Notes under the pieces: generated by a model
The model's database searches: none
What the model was told of the DNA's origin: nothing
What the model saw: only the letters and a program-made list of their open reading frames with translations
Position numbers and translations under genes: made by a program
In this document: one piece after another, positions 18,513 through 27,294 of the stretch
Numbering within the stretch: position 1 is the stretch's first letter
How the letters are laid out: the number at the start of each line of letters is the position of its first letter
DNA from: Oceanicella actignis
Lineage (GTDB): Bacteria > Pseudomonadota > Alphaproteobacteria > Rhodobacterales > Rhodobacteraceae
Direction: 5' to 3'
DNA: 64,000 nucleotides
Assembly: GCF_008124525.1 (NCBI RefSeq)
Contig: NZ_VNHJ01000009.1
Location: 90,370-154,369, forward strand

Positions 18513-19696
18513 GCGCGCGCCCGCGGGGCGGGCGCGCGGTCCTGCCCGCATTTCGCACCGGCGCCTTCTATGCCGCCGTTTTCGCGGCGCTGGGGGTGCA
18601 TCTGCCCTTCTGGCCGCTCTGGCTCGAGGATCGGGGGCTGAGCGCGGCGCAGATCGGGGTCTATTCGGCGCTGGCGGTGGCGGCCAAGGTGGCGGTCGGC
18701 CTGGCGGCGCCGGCGCTGGCCGACCGTTTCGAGGCGCGCCGCGCCATGCTGGCTGGGGCGGGGCTGTTCGGCGCGGCGGCCTTCGCGGCGCATCTGCTGG
18801 CGGCCGAGGCGGCGGCGCTGGTGGCGCTGAGCGTCGCGGCGGCCGCGACCTTTTCGGCCATGATGCCGGTGGGCGAGGCGTTGGGCGCCGCGGCGGCGCG
18901 CGATTTCGGCTTCGACTACGCGCGCGTGCGGGCGGTCGGCTCGGCGGGGTTTCTGGCGGCCAGCCTGCTCATGGGCGCGGCGGTGGCGCAGGCGGGGCCC
19001 GGGGCGGCGCTGTGGGCGATCGTGGCCTGCCTTCTGGCGGCGGCGGCGCTGGGGCGCACGCATCCGGGCGGCGGGCGCGCGCGCGCGCTCGGGCGGCCCG
19101 ATCTCGGCCAGATGCGGCGCCTGTTCTCGGACGGGCGCTTTGCGCTGTTCCTGCTGGCCATCGGCATGGCGCAGGGCGCGCATGGGGTGATCTACGCCTT
19201 CGGCTCGCTGCATTGGCGCGCGCTGGGGCTGGACGAGGGGCGCATCGGCGCGCTGTGGGCCTTCGGCGTGGCGGCCGAGATCGCGCTCATGGCGCTGGCG
19301 GGGCGGGCGTTGGTGCGAAGGCTGGGCGCGGCGGGGGCGATCGCGCTGTCGGGCGCGGCGGGGGCGGTGCGCTGGGCGGCGATGGCCTTCGACCCGGTCG
19401 GCGCGGCGCTGTGGGCGCTGCAGGGGCTGCACGCGCTGACCTTCGCGGCGGGGCACCTGGGCGCCATCGCCTTCGTCTCGGCCGCCGCGCCCGAGCGCCT
19501 TGCCGGCGCGGCGCAGGGCGCGCTGGGCGCGCTGGCGAGCGGCGCGCTGATGGCGGCGGCGACGGCGCTGGCGGCGGCGATCTATGGCTGGGCGGGCGGC
19601 GGGGTCTACTGGATCCCGGCGCTGATGTCGGCGGCGGGCGCGGCGGCGGCGCTGCGCCTCGGGCGCGTCTGGCGCGGCGAGCGGATCATGGATTGA
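18509..19696 (+). CDS. MFS transporter (HcaT/LacY-like MFS_1 type) coupled to the Moco operon
   Basis: A 395-residue integral membrane protein with about 12 hydrophobic segments. It is of the MFS_1-like/HcaT type: an N-terminal GAFYAAVFAALGVHLPFWPLWL-type start, LSAAQIGVYSALAVAAKV, and ADRFEARRAML in the loop after helix 2. The start is probably the TTG at 18509, overlapping the moeA stop as TTGA; no in-frame ATG or GTG fits nearby. Its substrate is unknown. Tight coupling to moeA hints at a link to molybdenum metabolism or to export of an intermediate, but this is inference. Confidence 0.75.
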   Translation: MSARPRGGRAVLPAFRTGAFYAAVFAALGVHLPFWPLWLEDRGLSAAQIGVYSALAVAAKVAVGLAAPALADRFEARRAMLAGAGLFGAAAFAAHLLAAEAAALVALSVAAAATFSAMMPVGEALGAAAARDFGFDYARVRAVGSAGFLAASLLMGAAVAQAGPGAALWAIVACLLAAAALGRTHPGGGRARALGRPDLGQMRRLFSDGRFALFLLAIGMAQGAHGVIYAFGSLHWRALGLDEGRIGALWAFGVAAEIALMALAGRALVRRLGAAGAIALSGAAGAVRWAAMAFDPVGAALWALQGLHALTFAAGHLGAIAFVSAAAPERLAGAAQGALGALASGALMAAATALAAAIYGWAGGGVYWIPALMSAAGAAAALRLGRVWRGERIMD

Positions 19697-19723
19697 GACG
19701 CCCGCCCGTGAGACGCCCGCCCG
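19694..19723. repeat. 15-bp exact tandem duplication spanning the MFS stop codon
   Basis: TGAGACGCCCGCCCG occurs twice back to back (19694-19708 and 19709-19723). The first TGA is the stop codon of the MFS gene. It appears to be a recent slippage duplication at the 3' end. No other function is evident. Confidence 0.8.
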
Positions 19724-19849
19724 GCGCGTCCGTCCGGCGCGTATGGCGGCTGGCGCGGCGATGATGGGACCGGGCCGCCGGGACGCGCCGCGTGCCGGGC
19801 CGGTGCGCGGCGCTGCGCCTTGGGCGGGCGGGGCGTTCGGGCGGCGCGG

Positions 19850-20689
19850 TCAGTCCTCGACGGGCACGTTGTCGATCAGCCGCGCGTCGCCGATGCGGAT
19901 GGCGCCGAAGACCCGCCCTGGCCGGGCGCGGTCATGCGCGGTCTGCTCGGCCAGCGTGTCGGGGTCGCGCAGGTCCAGATACTCGACCTCGGCGCCGGCG
20001 TCGGCCAGCGCGTCGGCGGCGGCGTCAAGGGTCTGGTCCACGTCGGCGCCGGCGCCGATGGCGCGCGCGGCGCGCGTCAGCTCGCGATGCAGGCGGCGGG
20101 CCACGGCGCGGTCGGCGTCGTTCAGCGCAAGGGCCGCGGCGCTCAGGGCGACGTCGTCCTGGTCGCGCTCGGTGGGCGCGGGCAGGATGCGCGCGCTCAG
20201 CCCCAGATCCTGCGCCGCGCGCCGCAGCAGCGCCAGCTTCTGCCAGTCGCGCTCGCCCACCATCGTCACGTCGGGCTGGGCGATGATCATCAGGCGCAGC
20301 ATCGCGCACAGGAAATCGTCGAAGGCGGCGGGGTCCTCTTCGCCGCACAGCACCTCGCTCAGGCCGGGGACGGCGATGCGGGTGCGCCGGTCGGGGGGCA
20401 GGCACTCGTCCAGCGGGGGGATGTAGAGCGCGTCGGCCCCCTCCTGATCCAGAAGGTCGGCGTCGCGCTGCAGGCGGGCGGAGTCGGCGGCGGCGTCCTC
20501 GTCGCCCTCGGGCAGCAGAACGGCCAGCACGCGGTCCGCCTCGCGCTGGGCCTCGCGCACCAGGCTCAGATGTCCGTCATGCAGCCCCGGGCGCATCGCG
20601 GCCAGCGCCACGGTTTCGCCGAAGGCGCGCCAGGATTTGACGCGCGAGCGAAGCTGGGCGGCGGAGCGGAGCGTCGGCAGGTTGTTCAT
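19850..20689 (-). CDS. panC: PanC-like (pantoate--beta-alanine ligase homologue) with degenerate active site
   Basis: A 279-residue homologue of pantothenate synthetase. The fold-defining blocks are recognisable: MRPGLHDGHLSLVREA with the HxGH nucleotide motif (residues 37-40), LSEVLCGEEDPAAF, and QPDVTMVGERDWQKLALLRR. However, the canonical FVNPxQF is replaced by VLLPEGDED near 57-65. The catalytic lysine of GEKDYQ is Arg147, and the SSRN motif is SAAAL (183-187). It may bind nucleotide but be impaired as a ligase, or have been repurposed. It stands alone, without panB, and converges on the MFS gene. Confidence 0.72.
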   Translation of the reverse strand: MNNLPTLRSAAQLRSRVKSWRAFGETVALAAMRPGLHDGHLSLVREAQREADRVLAVLLPEGDEDAAADSARLQRDADLLDQEGADALYIPPLDECLPPDRRTRIAVPGLSEVLCGEEDPAAFDDFLCAMLRLMIIAQPDVTMVGERDWQKLALLRRAAQDLGLSARILPAPTERDQDDVALSAAALALNDADRAVARRLHRELTRAARAIGAGADVDQTLDAAADALADAGAEVEYLDLRDPDTLAEQTAHDRARPGRVFGAIRIGDARLIDNVPVED

Positions 20690-20789
20690 GGCGTCCAAGG
20701 CGTGCTGCGCGCCCCATGGGCGCGGGAAGGGTGTGCGAGTCGATGAAGCGGACGGGCGGCCGCGCTCAATTCGCGACTGCCGGGCGAAC

Positions 20790-21512
20790 CTATGGCGTCG
20801 CGCTCGCCTTTTCAAGCAGCCGCACGCCCAGCGCCCCTTCGAGCCGCTCGGCGAGGGCGCGGCGCGGCGCGTCCCAGGGCGCGGCGCGCGAGACGCACAG
20901 ATTGGCCTGGCTGCGCAGGATCAGCCCGTCGGCAAGGATCTTGAGGTGGTTGGCGCGCAGCGTCTCGCCCGACGAGGTGATGTCCACGATCGCCTCGGCC
21001 GTGCGGTTCTTGGCCACGCCCTCGGTGGCGCCCTGGCTGTCGACCAGGCGATAGTCGGCGACCCCGTGGCGGGCGAAGAAGCGCCGCGCCAGGAGGTGAT
21101 ACTTGGTCGCCACGCGCAGGCTGAAGCCATGGCGGGCGCGGAAATCGGCGGCGACGGCGTCTAGGTCGGACATGGTCTCGACATCGACCCAGGCGGCGGG
21201 AACGGCCACGATCAGATCCGCGTGGCCAAAGCCCAGGGGCGCCGCCAGGGTCACGACGCGGCGCCAGTCGGGGATCTTCTCCTGCACGAGATCCTCGCCG
21301 GTGACGCCCAGATGCAGGCGCCCGGCGGCCAGCTCGCGCGGGATCTCGGCGGCCGACAGCAGCACCAGCTCGACCCCCTCGACGCCGCGCACGCGTCCGG
21401 CGTATTCGCGCTCGGCGCCGGCGTTCTCGATGGTCACGCCGCGCTCGGCGAACCAGGCGGCGGTCTTGTCGCGCAAGCGCCCCTTCGAGGGCAGGCCCAG
21501 GCGGATGGTCAT
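20790..21512 (-). CDS. hisG: ATP phosphoribosyltransferase catalytic subunit (short form)
   Basis: A 240-residue short-form HisG catalysing the first step of histidine synthesis, joining ATP and PRPP. Landmarks are LGLPSKGRLRDKTAAWFAERG, LHLGVTGEDLVQE, and the PRPP-binding segment AIVDITSSGETLRANHLKIL. It lacks the C-terminal regulatory domain of long-form enzymes and so needs HisZ, which is encoded immediately upstream and overlaps it by four bases. Feedback control by histidine would act through HisZ. Confidence 0.95.
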   Translation of the reverse strand: MTIRLGLPSKGRLRDKTAAWFAERGVTIENAGAEREYAGRVRGVEGVELVLLSAAEIPRELAAGRLHLGVTGEDLVQEKIPDWRRVVTLAAPLGFGHADLIVAVPAAWVDVETMSDLDAVAADFRARHGFSLRVATKYHLLARRFFARHGVADYRLVDSQGATEGVAKNRTAEAIVDITSSGETLRANHLKILADGLILRSQANLCVSRAAPWDAPRRALAERLEGALGVRLLEKASATP

Positions 21513-22756
21513 GCGCGCGTCTCCTCGGCGGGGGCGGGGCGGGAGGCCGCGCCCTCGGGGGCGCCCGGCGGGCCGGCTTCGCCGGCGCCCTCGTCGTCGC
21601 AGGCGGCGCGGCGCGCGGCGATGAGCGCCTCGGGGCGGACCACGCCGCCCACCGCCGGCAGCGTGCGGCCGCCGCCCAGCCTGCGGGTGAGCGCATCGTA
21701 GCGCCCGCCGCCGCCCAGCGGCGGCAGGTGCGGCGCGGCGGGAGCGCGGAACTCGAACACGAAGCCGTCGTAATACTCCAGCGCCCGGCCGAACGAGGCG
21801 TCGAAGGGCAGCGCGGCGGCGTCGACGCCGCGGCGGGCCAGCGCCTCGAGCCGCGCCTCCATGCGGTCGAGCGCGGGCGTCAGCGCGGGCGCCTCGGCGG
21901 CGATGTCGCGCAGCTCGGCCAGCGAGCGCGCCGAGGGGCCGCGCACGGCCAGCGCCCGCTCGATCAGCGCGATGCGCCCGGGGTCGAGCGGCGGCAGGGC
22001 CGCGTCCTCGGCCAGCTGGCGCGCGCGCTGCATGATCTCGTCCAGCCCGCGCAGCCCGACCAGCTTGTGCCGGCGGATGTGGCGGCGCAGGGGCTCGTCG
22101 CCGGCGCGGACGGCCTCGAGCAGGGCGCGGCGCTCGGGGCCGGGTTCGGGGCGGGCGGGGCCGAAGCTTTCCAGCAGGGCGCGAAAGCGGGCCGGGCGCC
22201 AGATGTGCCGGCGCAGCGCGGCGCGGCGGCGCTCGGGGCCCTCGACCGTGTCGATCATGGCCAGCGCGACGGCCAGGTCGCCGGTCAGCGCGCTCAGCTC
22301 GGGGGCGTCGGGGCCTTCGCCCAGGGCGCGGCGGATCAGGTCGAAGGCCTCGGCGTCGGCTTCGATGGGGTCTTCGGCGCCCAGGATCTCGACGCCCGCC
22401 TGAAGGTATTCTGTGGGCCGCGACGAGCCCGGCTCCTGCCGCCGCCAGACGGGGCCGCAATAGGCGTAGCGCGCGGGCGTGGCGCCGTGGGCCATGTGCA
22501 GGCGCACCACCGGCGCGGTGAAGTCGGGCCGCAGCACCAGATCGCCGGCCACCGGGTCGTGGGTGACGAAGGCGCGCGCGCGGATGTCCTCGCCGTAGAG
22601 CTCGAGCATGATGTCGGCGGGCTGAAGGGTCTCGGGCTCGACCGCGACGGCGCCGGCGGCGGCGAACAGGGCGTTGATGCGGGCGGTCTCGGCGGCCAGC
22701 TCGGCCAGGCCCGCCCCCAGCCGCCCGCCGGGAAGATAGGCGCGCGAGGCGGCCAT
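21509..22756 (-). CDS. hisZ: ATP phosphoribosyltransferase regulatory subunit
   Basis: A 415-residue HisRS-like protein without aminoacylation activity that forms the hetero-octameric ATP phosphoribosyltransferase with short HisG. It has class II synthetase-like blocks: DIMLELYGEDIRARAF, LRPDFTAPVVRLHM, and YCGPVWRRQEPGSSRPTEYLQAGVEILG, then ALEYYDGFVFEF and GGGGRYDAL. The C-terminal anticodon-binding domain of HisS is missing, and the protein ends in a Pro/Ala/Glu-rich tail. It overlaps hisS by one base (TGATG) and hisG by four. Confidence 0.93.
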   Translation of the reverse strand: MAASRAYLPGGRLGAGLAELAAETARINALFAAAGAVAVEPETLQPADIMLELYGEDIRARAFVTHDPVAGDLVLRPDFTAPVVRLHMAHGATPARYAYCGPVWRRQEPGSSRPTEYLQAGVEILGAEDPIEADAEAFDLIRRALGEGPDAPELSALTGDLAVALAMIDTVEGPERRRAALRRHIWRPARFRALLESFGPARPEPGPERRALLEAVRAGDEPLRRHIRRHKLVGLRGLDEIMQRARQLAEDAALPPLDPGRIALIERALAVRGPSARSLAELRDIAAEAPALTPALDRMEARLEALARRGVDAAALPFDASFGRALEYYDGFVFEFRAPAAPHLPPLGGGGRYDALTRRLGGGRTLPAVGGVVRPEALIAARRAACDDEGAGEAGPPGAPEGAASRPAPAEETRA

Positions 22757-24261
22757 CAGCCCCGCTCCGCCCGCGCCAGCATGCGGCGCACCTCGGCCAC
22801 CAGCTCGGCGCGGGGGACCTCGATCTGGGCGGGCTGGGCCTTCCATTCCTCGTTGGTCTCGATCTGCGCGGCCAGCCGCGCGCCCAGCGCCAGGTCCTTG
22901 AGCTGGACGACGCCGCGGGCGCGCTCGTCCTCGCCTTCGATGACGGCGACGGGGGCGGCGCGGCGGTCGGCGTATTTGAGCTGCTTGCCCATGGCGCCGC
23001 CGCCCAGGAACATCTCGGCGCGGATGCCGGCGGCGCGCAGCTCGGCGGTCATGCGCTGGTAATCGGCCAGGCGCGCGCGGTCCATGACGGTGACCACCAC
23101 GGGGCCGGGCGCCTCGTCGCCGGCGCGGCCGACGGCGCGCAGCGCGGCCAGAAGCCGGTCGACGCCGACCGAGACGCCGCAGGCCGGAACGCTCTGGCCG
23201 GTGAAGCGCTTGACCAGGTCGTCGTAGCGCCCGCCGCCGGCGACCGAGCCGAACTGGCGCTTGCGCCCCTTTTCGTCGAGGATCTCGAAGGTCAGCTCTG
23301 CCTCGTAGACCGGGCCGGTGTAGTAGCCCAGGCCGCGCACCACCGAGGGGTCGATCACGACGCGGTCGGGGCCCAGCCCCTGCGCCGCCAGCAGCTCGGC
23401 GATCTGCTCGAGCTCGGCCACGCCCTCTTCGCCGACGGCGCTGCCGGCGACCAGCTCGCGCAGGCGCGCGCAGGTTGCGGCGCCGTCCTCGCGGCGCGCG
23501 TCGAGAAAGCTCATCACGATCTCGGCGGCCGCGTCGTCGAGCCCGGCGCCGGGGGTGAAGTCGCCGCTCTCGTCCTTGCGGCCGGCGCCCAGCAGGGCGC
23601 GCACGCCCTCGCGGCCCAGCCGGTCGAGCTTGTCGATCGCGCGCAGCACGATGCCGCGCCGGGCGGCGTCGCGCTCGGGGTCGGCGGGGTCGAGCACGCC
23701 CGCGCGCTCCATCACGCCGTTGAGCACCTTGCGGTCGTTGATGCGGATCACATAGTCGCCGCGCGCGATGCCCGCGGCCTCGAGCGCCTCGGCCAGCATG
23801 GCGCAGATCTCGGCGTCGGCGGCCATCGAGGCCGCGCCCACCGTGTCGGCGTCGCACTGGTAGAACTGGCGGAAGCGGCCGGGGCCGGGCTTTTCGTTGC
23901 GCCAGACGGGGCCGACGGCGTAGCGCCGGTAGGGCGTGGGCAGCTCGTTGCGGTGCTGGGCGTAGACGCGCGCGAGCGGCGCGGTCAGGTCGTAGCGCAG
24001 CGCCAGCCAGCCCTCGTCCTCGTCCTGCCAGGCGAAGACGCCTTCGTTCGGGCGGTCCACGTCGGGCAGGAACTTGCCCAGCGCCTCGACGGTCTCGACC
24101 GCCGAGCTTTCGAGCGGGTCGAAGCCGTAGCGGGCGTAGACCTCGGTGATGCGCTCGAGCATGCGGGCGCGCTCGGTGACCTCGGCGCCGAAATAGTCGC
24201 GGAAGCCGCGCGGGGTCTCGGCGCGGGGGCGCCGCGTCTTGGTGGGCTTGGTCTTGGCCAT
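22756..24261 (-). CDS. hisS: Histidine--tRNA ligase
   Basis: A 501-residue class II aminoacyl-tRNA synthetase charging tRNA-His. Motif 1 surrounds [23 protein letters not shown]. Motif 2 includes [26 protein letters not shown]. The histidine-specific motifs follow ([13 protein letters not shown] and GGGRYDDLV), and the anticodon-binding domain is at the end ([15 protein letters not shown]). It is the first gene of the leftward hisS-hisZ-hisG unit. The canonical N-terminus fixes the start at 24261. Confidence 0.96.
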   Translation of the reverse strand: MAKTKPTKTRRPRAETPRGFRDYFGAEVTERARMLERITEVYARYGFDPLESSAVETVEALGKFLPDVDRPNEGVFAWQDEDEGWLALRYDLTAPLARVYAQHRNELPTPYRRYAVGPVWRNEKPGPGRFRQFYQCDADTVGAASMAADAEICAMLAEALEAAGIARGDYVIRINDRKVLNGVMERAGVLDPADPERDAARRGIVLRAIDKLDRLGREGVRALLGAGRKDESGDFTPGAGLDDAAAEIVMSFLDARREDGAATCARLRELVAGSAVGEEGVAELEQIAELLAAQGLGPDRVVIDPSVVRGLGYYTGPVYEAELTFEILDEKGRKRQFGSVAGGGRYDDLVKRFTGQSVPACGVSVGVDRLLAALRAVGRAGDEAPGPVVVTVMDRARLADYQRMTAELRAAGIRAEMFLGGGAMGKQLKYADRRAAPVAVIEGEDERARGVVQLKDLALGARLAAQIETNEEWKAQPAQIEVPRAELVAEVRRMLARAERG

Positions 24262-24959
24262 CGGCTGATCGTCCGTTTGAGGTCGCGCGCGGGTTTCCTG
24301 GCGGATCGTCCGGTTTCCTAGCGGATCGTCCGGGCCGGAGCAAGGCGGCGGGCGCGCGGGGCGGTTCGCGCGCGGGCGTGGCGCAGACCGGGCGGCGCGC
24401 GGGGCGGTTCGCGCGCGCGGGCGGGGGCGCAGGGGCGACATGCTGGGCGAGCGCGGGCTTTGGTTCGGTTCGCGCGCGCGGGCGGGGGCGCAGGCGGGGC
24501 GGGTGCGGGCCTGCGCGCGCCTCGAGCGGCCGGGTGGGGGTCGGCGCGCCTCTTGCAGGGCGAGCGTCGCGCGCCCGCGCGCCGCCTGCGATGCCGTCGA
24601 GCGCAGGCACGTCCCGCGCGGCGGATGAGCGGCGCCGCGAGTCCTGATGCGGGGCGGGCGGGGCGCGAGGGCGCCGCAAGGCGGGGGCGAGGGGGCGCAA
24701 GGGCCGGCTGTGCAGGGTTCGCAAGGCTGGGGCGCGCGGGTGCGCAAGCTGGGGCGCGCGGGTGCGCAAGGCAGGACGCACGTGTGCGCGAGGCAAGCCG
24801 TGCGTGCGCGCGAGGCAGGCCGTGCGTGTGCGCGAGGGCTGGGCGCGTGGGTGCGCAAGGGCGGACGGCGCGGATGGCAAGAGCGCTGCGCGCGGGGCGC
24901 GCGAGGGCGCACCGCGCAGGGGCCGCAAGGGCAGGGGCGCAGGACGCGGCGGCGGGCGC
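24262..24959. other. 698-bp gene-free region filled with GC-rich repeats
   Basis: No gene is supported; translations in every frame are Arg/Ala/Gly/Pro-rich. It contains two copies of GCGGATCGTCCGG near 24300-24332, three diverged copies of a GGGCGGTTCGCGCGCGGG-type unit (about 24355-24490), and a ~22-bp tandem array on the right (listed separately). The hisS promoter should lie at its left end, but no clear -35/-10 pair was seen. Confidence 0.7.
24721..24945. repeat. Degenerate ~22-bp tandem repeat array
   Basis: About ten units of 22-24 bases each begin GCAAG or GCGAG. Unit starts are at 24721, 24744, 24766, 24788, 24810, 24832, 24855, 24877, 24901 and 24925. The first two units share GGGGCGCGCGGGTGC exactly; later units drift to (A/G)CC/GC-GTGTGC variants. 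Less regular copies may extend left to about 24665. It ends next to the 3' end of the apbE-like gene. Period and phase were read by eye. Confidence 0.65.
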
Positions 24960-25916
24960 TCAGGCGGCGCGCCAGAACCAGGCCTGGGCGCCGGCGGCGC
25001 GGGCGGCGGCGCGGGCCGGCGCCTCGTCCATCAGGCACAGGGCGGTGGACAGCGCGTCGGCCAGCGCCGCCGAGGGGGCGCGCACGCTGACCTGCGCCCA
25101 GCGCGGCCCCGCGCCCTCGGGGCGGGGGTCGAGGATGTGCCCCGGCCCGCTGGGCGCGAACAGAAGCCCCGCCGGCGCCGAGGTGGCCAGCGCCGCGTCG
25201 CGCAACGCGAAGGGCGCGCGCCGCCCCTCGGCGCCCGGCGGCGGCGCAAGGCCGATGCGCCAGGGCCCGCCGTCGGGGCGCGCGCCCAGCGCCCGGTGCT
25301 CGCCCGCATCGATCAGCGCGCTGCGCAGGCCGGCGGCGCGCAGCAGCGCCGCGACGCGGTCGGCGGCCAGCCCTTGCGCCAGGCCGTTGAAGGTCAGCGC
25401 CATGCCCGGCGCGGCGAAGCGCAGCGCGCGCCCGTCGTCGATGACGCGGCCAAGCCCGATGCGCGCGCGCGCTTCGGCCAGCTCGGCCGCCGAGGGCCGC
25501 CCGCCGCTGCGCGCCATCAGCCGCCAGAGCGGCTGCACGGTGGGATCGAAGGCGCCGCCGGTCAGCGCATGCACGCGCCGCGCCAGCGCCACCGCCGCGC
25601 GCAGCTCGGGCGGGGGCGCGTCCAGACGGCCCTCGCGGTTGAGGCGCGCCAGCGCGCTGTCGGGCCGGTGCAGCGAGAAGATCGCCTCGATGCGCGCCAG
25701 CTCGTCGCGGGCGGCGGCCAGCAGGGGGCCGGGTTCGGGGTGGTCGAGCAGGATCTGCGCCTCGGCGCCCAGCGCGACGCCGCGCCAGCGCGCAAGCGGC
25801 CTCGCGCCGGCGCGGCCCTCGCGCCCGGGGCCGAGAGCCGCGGCGACGGCCGCCGCGCCGGCCGCGATCAGCACGAAGCGGCGCCCGCGCGCGGGCGGCT
25901 CGGCGGCGGGCGGCAT
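24960..25916 (-). CDS. apbE: ApbE family FAD:protein FMN transferase
   Basis: A 318-residue protein of the ApbE family, which transfers FMN onto threonine residues of periplasmic or membrane flavoproteins. Family blocks are [47 protein letters not shown], a GHILDPR metal/flavin-site segment and [11 protein letters not shown]. The N-terminus [20 protein letters not shown] looks like a twin-arginine-type export signal. The start at 25916 is preferred because AAGGA lies 10 bases upstream; another ATG is at 25988. It is divergent from the TAXI transporter genes. Confidence 0.82.
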   Translation of the reverse strand: MPPAAEPPARGRRFVLIAAGAAAVAAALGPGREGRAGARPLARWRGVALGAEAQILLDHPEPGPLLAAARDELARIEAIFSLHRPDSALARLNREGRLDAPPPELRAAVALARRVHALTGGAFDPTVQPLWRLMARSGGRPSAAELAEARARIGLGRVIDDGRALRFAAPGMALTFNGLAQGLAADRVAALLRAAGLRSALIDAGEHRALGARPDGGPWRIGLAPPPGAEGRRAPFALRDAALATSAPAGLLFAPSGPGHILDPRPEGAGPRWAQVSVRAPSAALADALSTALCLMDEAPARAAARAAGAQAWFWRAA

Positions 25917-26310
25917 GGCGCGGGCATCCTTCGCGCCGGGCCGGGCGCGGCGTCGGGGCGGGCGGTGGGGCGTCTGGCGCTCTGGCATGGCGGCGTCCGG
26001 GTCCTGGCGCGGGCCGCGGCTGCGGCGGCGGCTGGGGGCGGCTGGGGGGCGGGCATCGCAACATGGCGCCCCGTTCGGCGGCGCCGCGCAACTGGACTTT
26101 GGTCGGGTCCGGCCGGATTTGGGGCCGGAATGGGGCGAAAAGCGGGTCGTGCCGCCGCAAAACCGCCGTCTTGGGCGTGTTTTCGTCCGTTTCCGCCCAT
26201 GTGCGCCCATCGGCGCGCGACGGGAAGCCGCAGGGCGCGGCAGATGTTAACATTCGCCCATGCGCCCCGGAGAATCGCTTGGGGGCGGAACAACGAGACA
26301 GGAGGGTTCG
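25917..26310. other. 394-bp divergent intergenic region before the TAXI transporter
   Basis: No gene is seen. It has a moderately AT-richer stretch at about 26150-26260, the palindrome ATGTTAACAT at 26244-26253, and a GGAGGG ribosome site just before the binding-protein gene. It should hold promoters for both apbE and the transporter, but I could not single out a convincing -35/-10 pair. Confidence 0.55.
26244..26253. promoter_or_regulatory. Palindrome ATGTTAACAT, candidate operator
   Basis: A perfect 10-bp palindrome in otherwise GC-rich DNA, ending 57 bases before the TAXI binding-protein start. Position and symmetry suggest a regulator site. The regulator is unknown. Confidence 0.35.
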
Positions 26311-27294
26311 ATGAAGACCACGATCACGAGATTCGCCCGCGGCGTCGCCGCGGCCGCCGGGCTGGCGGCGGGCTTCGCCGCCGGCGGCGCGCTGGCGCAG
26401 GAGAAGTTCATCACCATCGGCACCGGCGGTCAGACGGGCGTCTACTATGTGGTCGGCCAGTCGATCTGCAAGCTGGTCAACCGCGGCGCCGCCGAGCACG
26501 GCATCAAGTGCACCGCGCCGTCCACCGGCGGCTCGATCGCCAACATCAACGCCATCCGCGCCGGCGACATGGACATGGGCGTGGCCCAGTCCGACTGGCA
26601 ATATCACGCCTATCACGGCACCTCGAAGTTCGAGGGCCAGCCCTTCCCCGAGCTGCGCGCCGTCTTCTCGGTGCATCCCGAGCCCTTCACCGTGGTCGCG
26701 CGCGCCGACAGCGGCATCCGCACCTTCGACGATCTGAAGGGCAAGCGCGTGAACATCGGCAACCCCGGTTCGGGTCAGCGCGGCACCATGGAGGTGCTGA
26801 TGGCCGCCAAGGGCTGGACGATGGACGACTTCGCCCTGGCCTCCGAGCTGAAGGCCGCCGAGCAGAGCCAGGCTCTGTGCGACAACAAGGTGGACGCCAT
26901 CATCTACACCGTCGGCCACCCGAACGGCTCGATTCAGGAGGCGACCACCTCGTGCGCCGCGGTCATCGTGCCCGTCGAGGGCCCCGAGATCGACAAGCTG
27001 GTGGCCGAGAACCCCTACTACTCGAGCGCCGTCATCCCGGGCGGCATGTATGCCGGCAACGACAAGGACGTGAAGACCTTCGGCGTGCGCGCCACCTTCG
27101 TGTCGTCCTCGAAGGTCGATCCGGACGTGGTCCATGCGGTGGTCAAGGCGGTGTTCGACAACTTCGACCGCTTCAAGCGCCTGCATCCCGCCTTCGCCCA
27201 TCTGAAGGAGGAGGAGATGATCTCGGCCGGCCTGTCGGCGCCGCTGCATGAAGGCGCCGTGCGCTATTACAAGGAGCGCGGCTGGCTGAAGTGA
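26311..27294 (+). CDS. TAXI family TRAP transporter solute-binding protein
   Basis: A 327-residue periplasmic binding protein. A cleavable signal peptide ([17 protein letters not shown]... to ALAQ) is followed by the TAXI-family core: [21 protein letters not shown] near residues 32-52, [46 protein letters not shown] and [15 protein letters not shown]. It captures a solute, in related systems often a glutamate-like or dicarboxylic acid, and delivers it to the fused TRAP permease encoded next. GGAGGG precedes the ATG. The substrate cannot be predicted. Confidence 0.92.
   Translation: MKTTITRFARGVAAAAGLAAGFAAGGALAQEKFITIGTGGQTGVYYVVGQSICKLVNRGAAEHGIKCTAPSTGGSIANINAIRAGDMDMGVAQSDWQYHAYHGTSKFEGQPFPELRAVFSVHPEPFTVVARADSGIRTFDDLKGKRVNIGNPGSGQRGTMEVLMAAKGWTMDDFALASELKAAEQSQALCDNKVDAIIYTVGHPNGSIQEATTSCAAVIVPVEGPEIDKLVAENPYYSSAVIPGGMYAGNDKDVKTFGVRATFVSSSKVDPDVVHAVVKAVFDNFDRFKRLHPAFAHLKEEEMISAGLSAPLHEGAVRYYKERGWLK

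Noticed and set aside
24721..24945. Possible CRISPR array
   Set aside because: Units are contiguous, 22-24 bp and degenerate, with no unique spacers, no conserved repeat and no cas genes nearby.
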